Assembly (NCBI GenBank): GCA_003169845.1
Contig: PNAG01000023.1
Location: forward strand, 152,168-216,167
Source of the DNA: Candidatus Dormiibacterota bacterium
GTDB lineage: Bacteria; Chloroflexota; Dormibacteria; Dormibacterales; Dormibacteraceae
Length of the DNA stretch: 64,000 nucleotides
Direction of reading: 5' to 3'
Position 1 is the stretch's first letter. Every line of letters begins with the position of its first letter. Below are positions 52,649-61,346 of this stretch, piece after piece. Both the position numbers and the translations under genes were made by a program. The notes under the pieces were generated by a model. The model was not told the origin of the DNA, ran no database searches, and saw only the letters and a program-made list of their open reading frames with translations.

Positions 52649-53845
52649 TCAGCTGCGGTCGATCGAAAGGATGCTGATGAAGAAGCTCGCGAACACCGTC
52701 TGTGTGCCAAGCGCCAGCAGCACGACGGCCGGTATCACCTCTCGCATCGTGAGCGACGGATTGAGGCTTCCAAAACCGACCGCGCCCCAGCTGGCGACGG
52801 CGAGGACCAGTGCGATCACGCCGGCCAGCGCCATCAGCGCCCCGGCGGCAAGACCGACCTCCAAGGTCACGTACCGCGAAACGGAGTCCAGCAGCGGGTA
52901 GGCAGGATGGAATCCCGACTGGATCGCAAAGATCTTCGTGAAGATCGCGAAGAGAACGAGCTGGTATCCGATCAAGGCGAGGAAAGACGCGACCAGTAGC
53001 GTGTGGATGTCCAGGCGCAGTCCACCGACGTGCACCGGACCGCCGAGCAGGATTGCCGACAGCAGCATTCCACCCGCGAACAGGCCGAGGCCGGGGTAGA
53101 GGAATAGCCACCGCGGGCTGAAGAGCAACATGAAGCGCAGGTGACGCCAGCCATCGCGCCACGTGCGAAGGTGAGGGGGCCGCGAACGGCCGTCAGGCCG
53201 GAGCGTCACCGGCACCTCGGCGATTCGCATCCGCTTCAGCGACGCCTTGATCACCATCTCGCTGGCGAACTCCATGCCCGTCGCGCGCAGCCTCATGCGC
53301 TCATAGGCTTCCTTGCGGAAGCCGCGGAGGCCGCAGTGCATGTCGCCCACGGGGGTGTGGAAGAAAACGCGGCTGATCAGGGTGAGGACGGGGTTGCCGA
53401 CCCACCTGTGCGACCAGGGCATTGCGCCCGGCTCGATGCCGCCCATGAACCGGTTGCCGACCACCAGGTCGCAGCCGGCGCGCAGGCGCTCGATCAGCGG
53501 CGCGATGGCGGTGAAGTCGTAGCTGTCGTCGGCGTCGCCCATGATCACGAAGCGGCCGTGGGCCGCGTTGATGCCTCCGATCAGGGCGCTGCCGTAGCCC
53601 TTCCTCGCGACTGGGACGACGCGCGCGCCCAGCTCTTTGGCGATCACCTGGGACCCGTCGGTGCTGCCGTTGTCGGCGACGATGATCTCGGCCGACAGGC
53701 CGTCGCGATCGATCGCCCGCTGGGCCTTCTGGATGCAGGTCGCGAGGGTCTCGGCTTCGTTCAGGCAGGGCATGACGATCGAGACCTCCACGGCTTCGGA
53801 AGTCGAGGCATCGAGGCGCTTCGGGGAGCGCTGTGCGACGGTCAC
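52649..53845 (-). CDS. GT2 family glycosyltransferase with membrane tail
   Basis: 398 residues with GTG start. GT-A domain: SIVMPCLNEAETL, IIVADNGSTDGS, metal motif GDADDSYDF, then DMHCGLRGFRKEAYERM. Four to five C-terminal helices. It resembles DPM1/GtrB enzymes that charge polyprenyl phosphate with a sugar, which would feed the GT-C enzymes nearby (inference). Confidence 0.88.
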   Translation of the reverse strand: MTVAQRSPKRLDASTSEAVEVSIVMPCLNEAETLATCIQKAQRAIDRDGLSAEIIVADNGSTDGSQVIAKELGARVVPVARKGYGSALIGGINAAHGRFVIMGDADDSYDFTAIAPLIERLRAGCDLVVGNRFMGGIEPGAMPWSHRWVGNPVLTLISRVFFHTPVGDMHCGLRGFRKEAYERMRLRATGMEFASEMVIKASLKRMRIAEVPVTLRPDGRSRPPHLRTWRDGWRHLRFMLLFSPRWLFLYPGLGLFAGGMLLSAILLGGPVHVGGLRLDIHTLLVASFLALIGYQLVLFAIFTKIFAIQSGFHPAYPLLDSVSRYVTLEVGLAAGALMALAGVIALVLAVASWGAVGFGSLNPSLTMREVIPAVVLLALGTQTVFASFFISILSIDRS

Positions 53846-53906
53846 TGAGGCAGGTTAACGCGCGTGACGGCAATCAGCTTGCAGAAAACACTGCCCAAAA
53901 AGAAAT

Positions 53907-53986
53907 GGCCCCGACGGATCGCCTCTCGAGGACCGGTACTGGCCTTGCGGCCTGTTCCTGCCCTTTCGAACGTTTCCCTCGGGGCC
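53907..53986. other. Structured element in a 243-bp gap
   Basis: GGCCCCGA (53907) pairs with TCGGGGCC (53979-53986) around an internal GGCC-TTGC-GGCC hairpin. On the minus strand the stem is followed by ATTTCTTTTT, terminator-like. It may end a short RNA transcribed leftward from about 54050, or simply be a terminator. I see no gene in 53846-54088. Confidence 0.4.
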
Positions 53987-54088
53987 GTTGCAAACACTAG
54001 AGGCGCCCCCGGTGGCAGTGCAAGTCCGAAAGTCAGTTCGCCGCCAACCAGTGAGTAGTAGCCGCGGGAACTGCGACACTTTGGCGCG

Positions 54089-54490
54089 ATGCCGCTGAAT
54101 CTTCATGACGCGAATGAGCTGATAGGGCGCGCGCACGCGAAGGCCACAGAGCTCGGCATCCAGGTCAGCGTCGCCGTCGTGGACGAAGGCGGTCTGCTGA
54201 TCACCCTCGCAAGAATGGACGGCGCTCCACCGCTGACACCCCAGGTCGCCGAGGCAAAGGCGGTGGGAGCCGCGATGCTGCACCGCGACGGCGCGTCTCT
54301 CGGCGAGCTGGCCAAGGACCGTCCGGGATTTTTCAGCGTCGTCGACCGGCTGGTGCGGGTGCCGATCGTGCCCGGTCTTGGTTCGGTGCTGATCCGGCGC
54401 GACGGCACAGTGCTCGGCGCGGTCGGAGTCAGCGGCGGCAGGCCCGAGCAGGACCTCGAGTGCGCCCAGGCGGGGATCAGCCCAGCCTGA
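54089..54490 (+). CDS. GlcG/HbpS-like (DUF336) protein
   Basis: 133 residues. SVAVVDEGGLLITLARMDGA and GAVGVSGGRPEQDLECA are typical of the GlcG/HbpS/PduO-C family, which binds heme or corrinoid-like ligands or has unknown roles. No signal peptide, so cytoplasmic. It overlaps the convergent thpR gene by 14 nt. Confidence 0.8.
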   Translation: MPLNLHDANELIGRAHAKATELGIQVSVAVVDEGGLLITLARMDGAPPLTPQVAEAKAVGAAMLHRDGASLGELAKDRPGFFSVVDRLVRVPIVPGLGSVLIRRDGTVLGAVGVSGGRPEQDLECAQAGISPA

Positions 54491-55067
54491 GCGTGCGGAG
54501 TGGCTCGTAGACCGAGCCCGCCCGACCCAGGTGGCTGCTGTACAGGACCAGCTCTTCGGCTCGCCACGGCGGGAGGTCCGATGGGCGCGGAAGCTCGGGG
54601 AGAACAGACCCATCCCGAGCTCGTGCACGGGCGACGGTGAGGTGGGGCTGAAACGGCCGGGCTTCGGGCTCCAGCCCGGCCCGCACGCATTCCGCCTCGA
54701 CCCGGGCGGCCAGCTCACCGGCCCTCTCGGCGCCAGTGACGACCTGGAGCCAGACCACCCGTGCCAGCCGCCCCCGCTTGAACGTCCCGACCTCGCCCAG
54801 CTGGAGCTCGAAGCCGGGCAACTCGATGCCCTCCAGGCGGTCGGCGATGCTTTCCACCACTGGACGGTCGACGGTGCCGATGAACCGGACCGTGAGGTGC
54901 AGGTTGGCCGGGGGCGGCCAGCGAAACTCCGGCGCCGCGGCCGCACACGCCGCGAGGTAGAGCCCGAGCTGTTTGCGCTGCGCTTCGGGCACGGGCAGCC
55001 CGAAGAACGCGCGTGTGCGCGACCCTACTTGCGCGCCGGGGCCTTCTTCCAGTGCTGCGGCACCCAC
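54477..55067 (-). CDS. thpR: RNA 2',3'-cyclic phosphodiesterase (2H family, ThpR-like)
   Basis: 196 residues from the GTG at 55067; an ATG at 55091 is an alternative. The two HxTx motifs NLHLTVRFIG and FQPHLTVARA mark the 2H phosphoesterase fold. The start lies inside the 3' end of the upstream gene, and no canonical codon lies closer to TRAFFGLPVPE. Confidence 0.85.
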   Translation of the reverse strand: MGAAALEEGPGAQVGSRTRAFFGLPVPEAQRKQLGLYLAACAAAAPEFRWPPPANLHLTVRFIGTVDRPVVESIADRLEGIELPGFELQLGEVGTFKRGRLARVVWLQVVTGAERAGELAARVEAECVRAGLEPEARPFQPHLTVARARARDGSVLPELPRPSDLPPWRAEELVLYSSHLGRAGSVYEPLRTLRLG

Positions 55068-55933
55068 GAGCTTGGTGCGGTGGGCCGCCATCCGTAGCGA
55101 GTGCTCACCGAGTCGATCCCGTCCGCGATGTTGTTGAGCCCGAACATGTTGATCTCATCGGGCGTCACGGGTGGATCTTTCATGAGGACCTCCATGATCG
55201 CCGCGCCCGGGATCAAGAAGCCGGGCGGCACCGTCAACCGGGGCTTCTTGATGCCGCGAGCATCGAGAAACCAGCCGTAGACCGTCCTGAACGTCACGAC
55301 CTCGGGCCCGCCGAGCTCGACGATCTTGCCCAGCAGCTCCTGCCGGCCGATAGTTTCGACGACGCACCGCGCAGCGTCCTCTCTCAGGATTGGTTGCAGC
55401 TGGGTTTCGCCATAGTTGGGGATGATCACGACCGGGCCAAAGTTGGAGAGCCGCTCGAAATCGTTGAGCGATCCCCCTTCCTCCGCAAGCACCAGCGAGA
55501 AGCGCAGGATCGTGCCGGCCACTCCCGACTTCGCCAGCTCCTGCTCGCCCATCCAGCGCGAGGTCAGGTACTTGTAATGGGCGTCCAGCCGGGCCCCGAT
55601 CGCGCTGACGAACACGACGGACTGGACGCCGGCCGCCTTGGCGGCCTCGCCCAGGATTCGTGGACCGTCGACGTTCACCTCGAGGAACGACTGCGGCCGG
55701 TTGCGGCGTACCGCGACCAGGCTGATGATGTGCTCGACTCCCTGAGCCGCCTGCGTGACGGCCGCCGGGTTCAGGGCATCCCCCACCATGACCTGGGCGC
55801 CGCGGATCTTGAAGGCCGCCGCCTTCATCGGGTCGCGGACCAGCACCCTCAGCTGGTGCCCACCGTCGATGAGCTTGTGGGCGACACCGCGACCGAAAAA
55901 GCCAGTCGAACCGAGCAGCAGGATCCTTGCCAC
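55025..55933 (-). CDS. NAD(P)-binding atypical SDR (NDUFA9/NmrA-like)
   Basis: 302 residues with GTG start; TAGCAT lies 8 nt upstream. Rossmann motif GSTGFFGRGVA, then VVFVSAIGA and ILRFSLVLAEEGG. It resembles the complex I 39-kDa-like group of SDR proteins, often involved in quinone or isoprenoid-related work. The exact substrate is not known. Confidence 0.8.
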   Translation of the reverse strand: MARILLLGSTGFFGRGVAHKLIDGGHQLRVLVRDPMKAAAFKIRGAQVMVGDALNPAAVTQAAQGVEHIISLVAVRRNRPQSFLEVNVDGPRILGEAAKAAGVQSVVFVSAIGARLDAHYKYLTSRWMGEQELAKSGVAGTILRFSLVLAEEGGSLNDFERLSNFGPVVIIPNYGETQLQPILREDAARCVVETIGRQELLGKIVELGGPEVVTFRTVYGWFLDARGIKKPRLTVPPGFLIPGAAIMEVLMKDPPVTPDEINMFGLNNIADGIDSVSTRYGWRPTAPSSWVPQHWKKAPARK

Positions 55934-55941
55934 GGGTCTGA

Positions 55942-55947
55942 ATGCTA
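55942..55947 (-). promoter_or_regulatory. Putative -10 box for the SDR gene
   Basis: TAGCAT on the minus strand, 8 nt before the GTG. Leaderless-type spacing. Confidence 0.35.
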
Positions 55948-56078
55948 GTGGCCCGCGCCCGAGGTCCGCAGGATATCCGCGCCATCGACGGGCGGAGCCA
56001 GGGAAAGGGTGGCGCCGCCAGGAGCGCTTGCTGCGGGGGAAGCGACGCGGCGCCGGGAGCGGGCCACTCGACGGCTGG

Positions 56079-56084
56079 CATACT
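56079..56084 (+). promoter_or_regulatory. Putative -10 box for the small membrane protein
   Basis: CATACT, 8 nt before the GTG at 56093. Leaderless-type spacing. Confidence 0.35.
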
Positions 56085-56092
56085 GAATCCCA

Positions 56093-56320
56093 GTGTTCGG
56101 CCAGGCGGCTGGGGGATTAGGTCTTGGTCTGCTCGCCGTGTTGATCGGCGCCGCGGGTATCGCGGCGGCGCTGCGGACCCGGCGGCGGAGGGCGATGAAC
56201 GCGAACAGCTATGGAGCCTCTGGAGGGATCGTTTTCACCGTGGTCCAGATCGGATGCTCGGGATTGATGCTGCTGGGCGGGCTCGGGCTCATGACGCTCG
56301 CGATCATCTTCCGGCGGTAG
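56093..56320 (+). CDS. Small two-helix membrane protein
   Basis: 75 residues with GTG start. Two hydrophobic helices (about 8-27 and 47-72) are separated by a basic RTRRRR loop. No family recognised. The -10 box at leaderless spacing supports expression. Confidence 0.5.
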   Translation: MFGQAAGGLGLGLLAVLIGAAGIAAALRTRRRRAMNANSYGASGGIVFTVVQIGCSGLMLLGGLGLMTLAIIFRR

Positions 56321-56344
56321 CGCAAGAGCGGCGTCCCCCCATCC

Positions 56345-56380
56345 GGCGCTTTCGCGCCACCTTCCCCCTTGCGGGGGGAG
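56345..56380. terminator. Double hairpin repeat between convergent genes
   Basis: GGCGC-TTTC-GCGCC (56345-56358) and CCCCC-TTGC-GGGGG (56364-56377). Resembles common intergenic palindromic repeats; its position suits a bidirectional terminator. Confidence 0.55.
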
Positions 56381-56384
56381 GGAC

Positions 56385-57527
56385 CTAGATCACATTTCTT
56401 TCTTTGACCAGCGATCCCTTTGCGAAGCGCTCGAAGGCGAACGGTGCGATGTCGATCTCGGAGGTATGGTCGAGCAAGACCTGGCTCAGCAGCAGCGCCG
56501 CCGCCGGCCCCTGCATGAACCCGTGGCCGCTGAATCCCGCGGCGCACCAGAAACCTTCGAGCCCGGACACAGGCCCGAGGATGGCCTGGTGGTCCGGCGT
56601 CGTCTCGTAAAGGCCCGCCCACGCCGTCTTGATCCCGGCTCCGGCCAAGGCCGGCGCCCGCCGGGCGGCCTGCTCGAACATCTTCTCCAGGAACTCCCAG
56701 TTGACGTCGGTGACGAATCCCGGCGGCTCCTCCCGATCGCTCATGCCGAGCAGCACCCCATCCCCTTCCGGGTGGAAATACAGGGAGGTCCTGAAATCGA
56801 CCGTCATCGGGTTCGTGCGCGGCACCGCCGGGAAAGGGCCCGTGACCGCGATATGGCGCCGGTAGGGCAGGACCGGGATCTCGAGCCCGGCCATCCGGCC
56901 GATCGACGCGGACCAGGCGCCCGCGCAGTTGAAGACCAGCCGGGTGGCGATGTCACCCTCTGACGTCCGCACGCCCTGCACGCGGCCGGACGCGACGTCG
57001 ATGCCGATGATCTCGACGCCCTCCTTGAGACGGGCACCGTGGCGCCGAGCCGCAGCGGCATAACCAGAGGTGACGTCAGCCGGGCTGGCGATGCCGTCCG
57101 TCGGGCAGAACGTGCAGCCGAGGACATCGTCGACGTTCAGCACCGGAACCATACGCGAGGCCTCAGCGGCATCGACCCATCGGGCTTCCGTCAGACCCAC
57201 GCGATGCCACATCTCCATGTTGTGGCGGAAGTCCTCGACCTGCTGCGGAAGCGTGAGCACGAACAGGTAACCGATCTGTCGAAACTCCGCGGGATGACCC
57301 GTCTCCTCTTCGAACCCTTCGAGCAACTTCACCGACATGCGCTGCAGGCGCACGTTGGCCTCCATGGAGAACTGCTGCCGCACGCCGCCGGCGCATTTGC
57401 CGGTGGATTGAGAGCCGAGGGTTTCGCGCTCGAGGAGGAGCACGTCAACGTCGCGCCTGGCCAGCTGGTACGCAAGTGCGCAGCCCATGATCCCGCCCCC
57501 GGCGATGACTACGTCAGCGCTTTCCAT
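56385..57527 (-). CDS. FAD-dependent amino acid oxidase family protein (DAO fold)
   Basis: 380 residues. FAD motif VVIAGGGIMGCALAYQLARR at the N-terminus and a C-terminal WAGLYETTPDHQAILGPV, GFWCAAGFSGHGFMQGPA as in sarcosine/glycine/proline oxidase-like DAO proteins. It probably oxidises an N-substituted amino acid or imino acid. It overlaps the ureohydrolase gene by 14 nt, suggesting a common catabolic pathway. Confidence 0.85.
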   Translation of the reverse strand: MESADVVIAGGGIMGCALAYQLARRDVDVLLLERETLGSQSTGKCAGGVRQQFSMEANVRLQRMSVKLLEGFEEETGHPAEFRQIGYLFVLTLPQQVEDFRHNMEMWHRVGLTEARWVDAAEASRMVPVLNVDDVLGCTFCPTDGIASPADVTSGYAAAARRHGARLKEGVEIIGIDVASGRVQGVRTSEGDIATRLVFNCAGAWSASIGRMAGLEIPVLPYRRHIAVTGPFPAVPRTNPMTVDFRTSLYFHPEGDGVLLGMSDREEPPGFVTDVNWEFLEKMFEQAARRAPALAGAGIKTAWAGLYETTPDHQAILGPVSGLEGFWCAAGFSGHGFMQGPAAALLLSQVLLDHTSEIDIAPFAFERFAKGSLVKERNVI

Positions 57528-58437
57528 GACCTTCGGACGAGATGGGCTCGGCGACTCCGCGCCGGTTCCAGGCCATTCCCCACACCTCGAAAATCAGCTT
57601 CAGAGCGGCGAAGGTGGTGATGTCCCCATTGTCGAAAGGCGGCGACACCTCGACGATGTCGAGGCCGACCAGCGTGGCGCGCGCGGTGGCCGTCGCGAGC
57701 AGTTCGAGAGCCTGCCGTGTCGACAGCCCGCCTGAGGACGGGATCTCCGTCCCGGGGGCGAATGCGGGATCGAGCGCGTCGATGTCGAACGACACGTGGA
57801 CCTTCTGGCTCGCGAGCCGATTGGCGATCTTCTCCGCCGCCCGCACCGGCTCGCGCGCGAGCTCTTGGGCCGATACGAGCAGCATCCCGTTGGCAGCGAT
57901 GAACTCGAGCTCTTCGGGGTCATAATCCCGACCGCCCGCGATGACGACTCGAGCGGGGTCCAACCCTGAGACGTCCAGCGCGCGGCGCAGCGCGCAACCG
58001 CAGGTCCACCGGCCGCCCCGCGAGAAGTCGCACAGGTCGGGGTGCGCGTCGACCCACAACACGGCCAGTCCTGGATGCCGTTTGACCTGCGCCGCGAGCG
58101 TGGAGATGACGGTGCAGTGGTCGCCGCCGAGCACGGTGAGGAACGCCTCGGGACGGATCCGTGACAGCTGCTCCGCCACCTTCGACCAGCCGGTCTCGAT
58201 GTCAGTTCCCGCGTCGAGGTCCCCGAGGTCAGCCACCTGCAACCCCGTGAGCAGCCGCCCGTCCTCGGTGACCGGAGGTATCGCCGCCGACAGGCTGCGA
58301 ATCCGCTGCGGCGCCACGGCCGCCCCCTTGCGATAGACCGCCGAACCGTCGTACGCGATGCCGGCCACGACGACGGAGGCCGAGTCGGGAGAGCCGCCCA
58401 CAAGCCCTCCCCACGGCCGGAGGCCGTCGAGGTTCAC
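57514..58437 (-). CDS. Ureohydrolase (agmatinase/arginase family)
   Basis: 307 residues. All Mn ligands are visible: GGDHC, VDAHPD and SFDIDALDP. The usual substrate-side SHG motif after DAHxD is replaced by WTCGCALRRA, so the substrate may be neither agmatine nor arginine. It overlaps the MFS and DAO genes, indicating one operon. Confidence 0.85.
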   Translation of the reverse strand: MNLDGLRPWGGLVGGSPDSASVVVAGIAYDGSAVYRKGAAVAPQRIRSLSAAIPPVTEDGRLLTGLQVADLGDLDAGTDIETGWSKVAEQLSRIRPEAFLTVLGGDHCTVISTLAAQVKRHPGLAVLWVDAHPDLCDFSRGGRWTCGCALRRALDVSGLDPARVVIAGGRDYDPEELEFIAANGMLLVSAQELAREPVRAAEKIANRLASQKVHVSFDIDALDPAFAPGTEIPSSGGLSTRQALELLATATARATLVGLDIVEVSPPFDNGDITTFAALKLIFEVWGMAWNRRGVAEPISSEGHGKR

Positions 58438-59798
58438 CGCGCCAGCCCCGCGGGTGTTCGCACCGGACGATCTTCAGGCACTTTCAAGATCAACAACGCT
58501 CCAATCAGCAGCCAGGCACAAAAGACCGAGAAGATGATGGGGAAGCCTCCGGGAAGGCCCAAAATCCGAGGCCCGGCGTTGAATGGATCGAGCAGGAATC
58601 CGCCCACGAACCGGGCGATGATCCCAGACCCCGCGGTCGCGATGTTGCTGAAGCCCATGAACAGGCCGGCTTCGTCACCGGGAATCACGTCCTGGATGAA
58701 AGCCCAATCTACCGAAAAGAACAAGCCATATCCGATGCCGATCAGTATCCCGACCAGGGTCGCCTGAGCGGCGAGGTCGGGGACATTCAACGCATCGGCC
58801 AGTGGCGCGACCAGGCTCTGGGGCAGCAACTGGTAATCGCTGAACACCAGCATCAGCACCCCGGCAGCACCCATCAGCCCGCCCACCAGGATGAAGGGCC
58901 GGCGGCCGAAACGGTCCGAAGCCCAGGCCGCGGGGAGTGAGACCGCGAACGCCGAGAGGATCACCAGGCCCTGCAGCGTGTAGCTGGCGGCAATTGTCGC
59001 GTGGCGGTTGCCCCCGAAAAAAACGTTGCTGAAGTAGAAGAAAACGAAGCTCTGGACCCCGACCAGGCCCATCAGGATCAGGAGCCGCGACGCCATGAGC
59101 CACATGAAGCTCGGATATCGGAGGGGTCGCGAAAATGTCGACGTCAGGGCTTGCCGAAATCCCTTGAACTGTTCGCTGGTCGGTTCTGCACGGTCGGGGA
59201 TCAGCAGGACAGTGGGCAGCATGGTCGCCACCAGCAGCCCGCATATGCTCAAGATGGCCACCACGCGTCCGGCGTGCGACAGGATGAACCCGGCCCCGAT
59301 CGTGCCGGCCAGCAGTCCGATCACGTTCGATACGCCGTAGTAACCCGATGCGGTGCCGCGCTGCGATGAGGGAACCACGTCCGGCATGAGGCCCTGGTAG
59401 GGACCCTGCGCCGTGTTGGAGGCGGTCTGCAGCAGGAAATAGAAGATCACGACGAGCCAGTAGCTCCCCGACAGCGCGAGCCCGACCAGGAAGATCACGT
59501 CGCCGACCGTGCCGATGACGATGAACGGTCGGCGGCGGCCCCATCGCGACCGCGTGCGATCTGAGACCGCGCCGATCACCGGCTGCCAGACCACGGCCAT
59601 GATCGAGCCGATTCCTTCCAGCACGGCGAGGGCGGCGCCTTCGTGCCTCCTGCCCACGAGGTCGAGCACCAGGTCGGGGATGATCAGGCCGCCGAGACTG
59701 GTCCACAGGTAGCCGATCGCGACCCAGTAGATCGACAGGAGTGCGAAGTCGAGGTGACCGAGCCGGCGTGAAACACCCGCCGACGGGCCGGTGATCAA
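58434..59798 (-). CDS. MFS transporter (GPH/SLC45-like)
   Basis: 454 residues from the TTG at 59798, chosen because sequence further upstream overlaps the acyl-CoA dehydrogenase gene. Twelve helices; SDRTRSRWGRRRPFI and the later SDRFGRRPF are MFS loop 2 and loop 8 motifs, and WGRRRP is typical of sugar/proton carriers. The stop overlaps the ureohydrolase ATG, so it may import that operon's substrate. Confidence 0.8.
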   Translation of the reverse strand: MITGPSAGVSRRLGHLDFALLSIYWVAIGYLWTSLGGLIIPDLVLDLVGRRHEGAALAVLEGIGSIMAVVWQPVIGAVSDRTRSRWGRRRPFIVIGTVGDVIFLVGLALSGSYWLVVIFYFLLQTASNTAQGPYQGLMPDVVPSSQRGTASGYYGVSNVIGLLAGTIGAGFILSHAGRVVAILSICGLLVATMLPTVLLIPDRAEPTSEQFKGFRQALTSTFSRPLRYPSFMWLMASRLLILMGLVGVQSFVFFYFSNVFFGGNRHATIAASYTLQGLVILSAFAVSLPAAWASDRFGRRPFILVGGLMGAAGVLMLVFSDYQLLPQSLVAPLADALNVPDLAAQATLVGILIGIGYGLFFSVDWAFIQDVIPGDEAGLFMGFSNIATAGSGIIARFVGGFLLDPFNAGPRILGLPGGFPIIFSVFCAWLLIGALLILKVPEDRPVRTPAGLAR

Positions 59799-59805
59799 TC
59801 GGCGA

Positions 59806-61005
59806 TCAATCGGGCTGAAACGGAGGAAGAGACGCTTTGACCGGTCGGTCTTCTCTGTAGCCCAGCGCGTACTCGCCCTGGAGGATGGTGTGAACCTCGC
59901 GGGTTCCCTCGTAGATGATCGGCGCCCTCGCGTTGCGCAAGAAGCGCTCGACGGGGTACTCGGCCGAGTAGCCGTAGGCGCCGTGGACCTCGATCGCGTC
60001 GTGGGCCGCATTGAACGCGGCATCGGTGGCGTACTGCTTCGCGATCGAAACGTCGCGCGTGTGGCGAGCTCCGGTGTTCTTCATCCACGCGACCTTGAAG
60101 TAGAGGAGCCGGCAGATCTCGTAGTCGCGTGACATGCGGGCGATCATCTGCTGGACGAGCTGATACCGCCCGATTTCCTGGCCGAATGCCTTGCGCTCGC
60201 GCGCGTACTTCACCGACGCGTCGAGCGACGCGCGCACCGTTCCGGCGGCGCCGGCCGCGACGGTGTAGCGGCCGTTGTCGAGGCAGCTCATGGCGATCTT
60301 GAAACCGTCGCCCTCGTCACCGATTCGGTTAGCCTCGGGCACCTCGACGTCGGTCATGAAGATCGAGCCGACGTCGCCGGCGTGCAGGCCGAGGCGACCC
60401 TCGATCGACTCGGTGCGCAGTGCCTTGCCGCACGCTGCGCGATCGAGCATGAACGCGGTGACTCCGCGCGATCCCGCCTTCGGATCGGTCTTGGCGAACA
60501 CGAGCATGAAGTCGGCGGTGTCGGCGTCGGAGATCCAGACCTTCTGGCCGTTCAGAACGTAGCCGCCGCCCGAGCGGCGAGCGGTCGACTGCATCGAAGC
60601 CACGTCGGAGCCGGCGTTGGGTTCGGTGAGTCCGTAGCAGGCAAGCTTCTGGCCTGAGGCCATGGGCACGAGCCACGTCTGCTTCTGGTCTTCTGTGGCC
60701 CAGGTATAGAGACCCATCCCCACCAGCCCGACATGCACTGACAGGACGGTCCGGAAGACGGTGTCGACGTACTCGAGCTCCTCGCAGACCAGTCCCAGCG
60801 ACAGGTAGTCCAGCCCCGCACCGCCGTAGCGCTGTGGGAAGCAGACCCCAGGCAGGCCGATGGAGGCGAGCTTGGCGAAGATCTCAGGGTCGTGGCGGCC
60901 GGCGCGGTCGTCGGCCTGGATCTTGGGAGCAAACTCGCGGGCGCAGAAATCACGGACGGTGGCGACGAGCTGCTCCTGATCAGAAGTGAGGGCGAGGTCC
61001 AGCAT
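59806..61005 (-). CDS. Acyl-CoA dehydrogenase (glutaryl-CoA dehydrogenase-like)
   Basis: 399 residues. ACAD signatures CYGLTEPNAGSDVASM and the catalytic Glu in IIYEGTREVHTILQGEYALG. An Arg in the ESIEGRLGLHAGDVG loop region is reminiscent of glutaryl-CoA dehydrogenases, but this does not fix the substrate. It leads the ACAD-MFS-ureohydrolase-DAO run and may therefore act on a carbon skeleton produced from an amino acid or polyamine. Confidence 0.88.
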   Translation of the reverse strand: MLDLALTSDQEQLVATVRDFCAREFAPKIQADDRAGRHDPEIFAKLASIGLPGVCFPQRYGGAGLDYLSLGLVCEELEYVDTVFRTVLSVHVGLVGMGLYTWATEDQKQTWLVPMASGQKLACYGLTEPNAGSDVASMQSTARRSGGGYVLNGQKVWISDADTADFMLVFAKTDPKAGSRGVTAFMLDRAACGKALRTESIEGRLGLHAGDVGSIFMTDVEVPEANRIGDEGDGFKIAMSCLDNGRYTVAAGAAGTVRASLDASVKYARERKAFGQEIGRYQLVQQMIARMSRDYEICRLLYFKVAWMKNTGARHTRDVSIAKQYATDAAFNAAHDAIEVHGAYGYSAEYPVERFLRNARAPIIYEGTREVHTILQGEYALGYREDRPVKASLPPFQPD

Positions 61006-61060
61006 TTACGCCGGTATTACATCATGCCGCTAAGTCCAGCCCCGTAACCACGCGCGGCCG

Positions 61061-61346
61061 GTAGGCCGGATTCACTCCGGCCGTCCCCAGGCAAGCTTGC
61101 ATCCCGCCGAGCGCCGCTGGGAGTAACTAATTCGAAAATCCCATCCTTCAGGAGGATGAGTCATGAGAAGGAACCCTGGGTTCCTTCTCATATCTATTTC
61201 TGACGCGCCGTCAGTAGGCCGGATTCACTCCGGCCGTCCCCAGGCAAGCTTGCATCCCGCCGAGCGCCGCTGGGAGTAACTAATTCGAAAATCCCATCCT
61301 TCAGGAGGATGAGTCATGAGAAGGAACCCTGGGTTCCTTCTCATAT
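61061..61346. repeat. Tandem family-2 repeat: two identical 133-bp copies
   Basis: 61061-61193 and 61214-61346 are identical over 133 bp with a period of 153 bp. Each holds GGCCGGA-TTCAC-TCCGGCC, the AAGCTT-centred GCAAGCTTGC, GAGTAACTAA and a 13-bp stem ATGAGAAGGAACC/GGTTCCTTCTCAT with CTG loop (61163-61191 and 61316-61344). The gap 61006-61346 has no gene. Confidence 0.9.

Noticed and set aside
54000..54060. Cobalamin-riboswitch-like string (GTGCAAGTCCG ... CGCCAACCAGTGAG) before the GlcG/HbpS-like gene
   Set aside because: The GGGAA box is missing and the P6-type hairpin around GTGCAAGTCC cannot form. The downstream gene is also close to a -10-like box that would exclude this leader.
53880..54060. 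6S RNA or c-di-GMP riboswitch in the same gap as the structured element
   Set aside because: The length and central bubble do not fit 6S RNA, and GGGAAACGTTCGAAAGGG on the minus strand lacks the conserved c-di-GMP core that follows.
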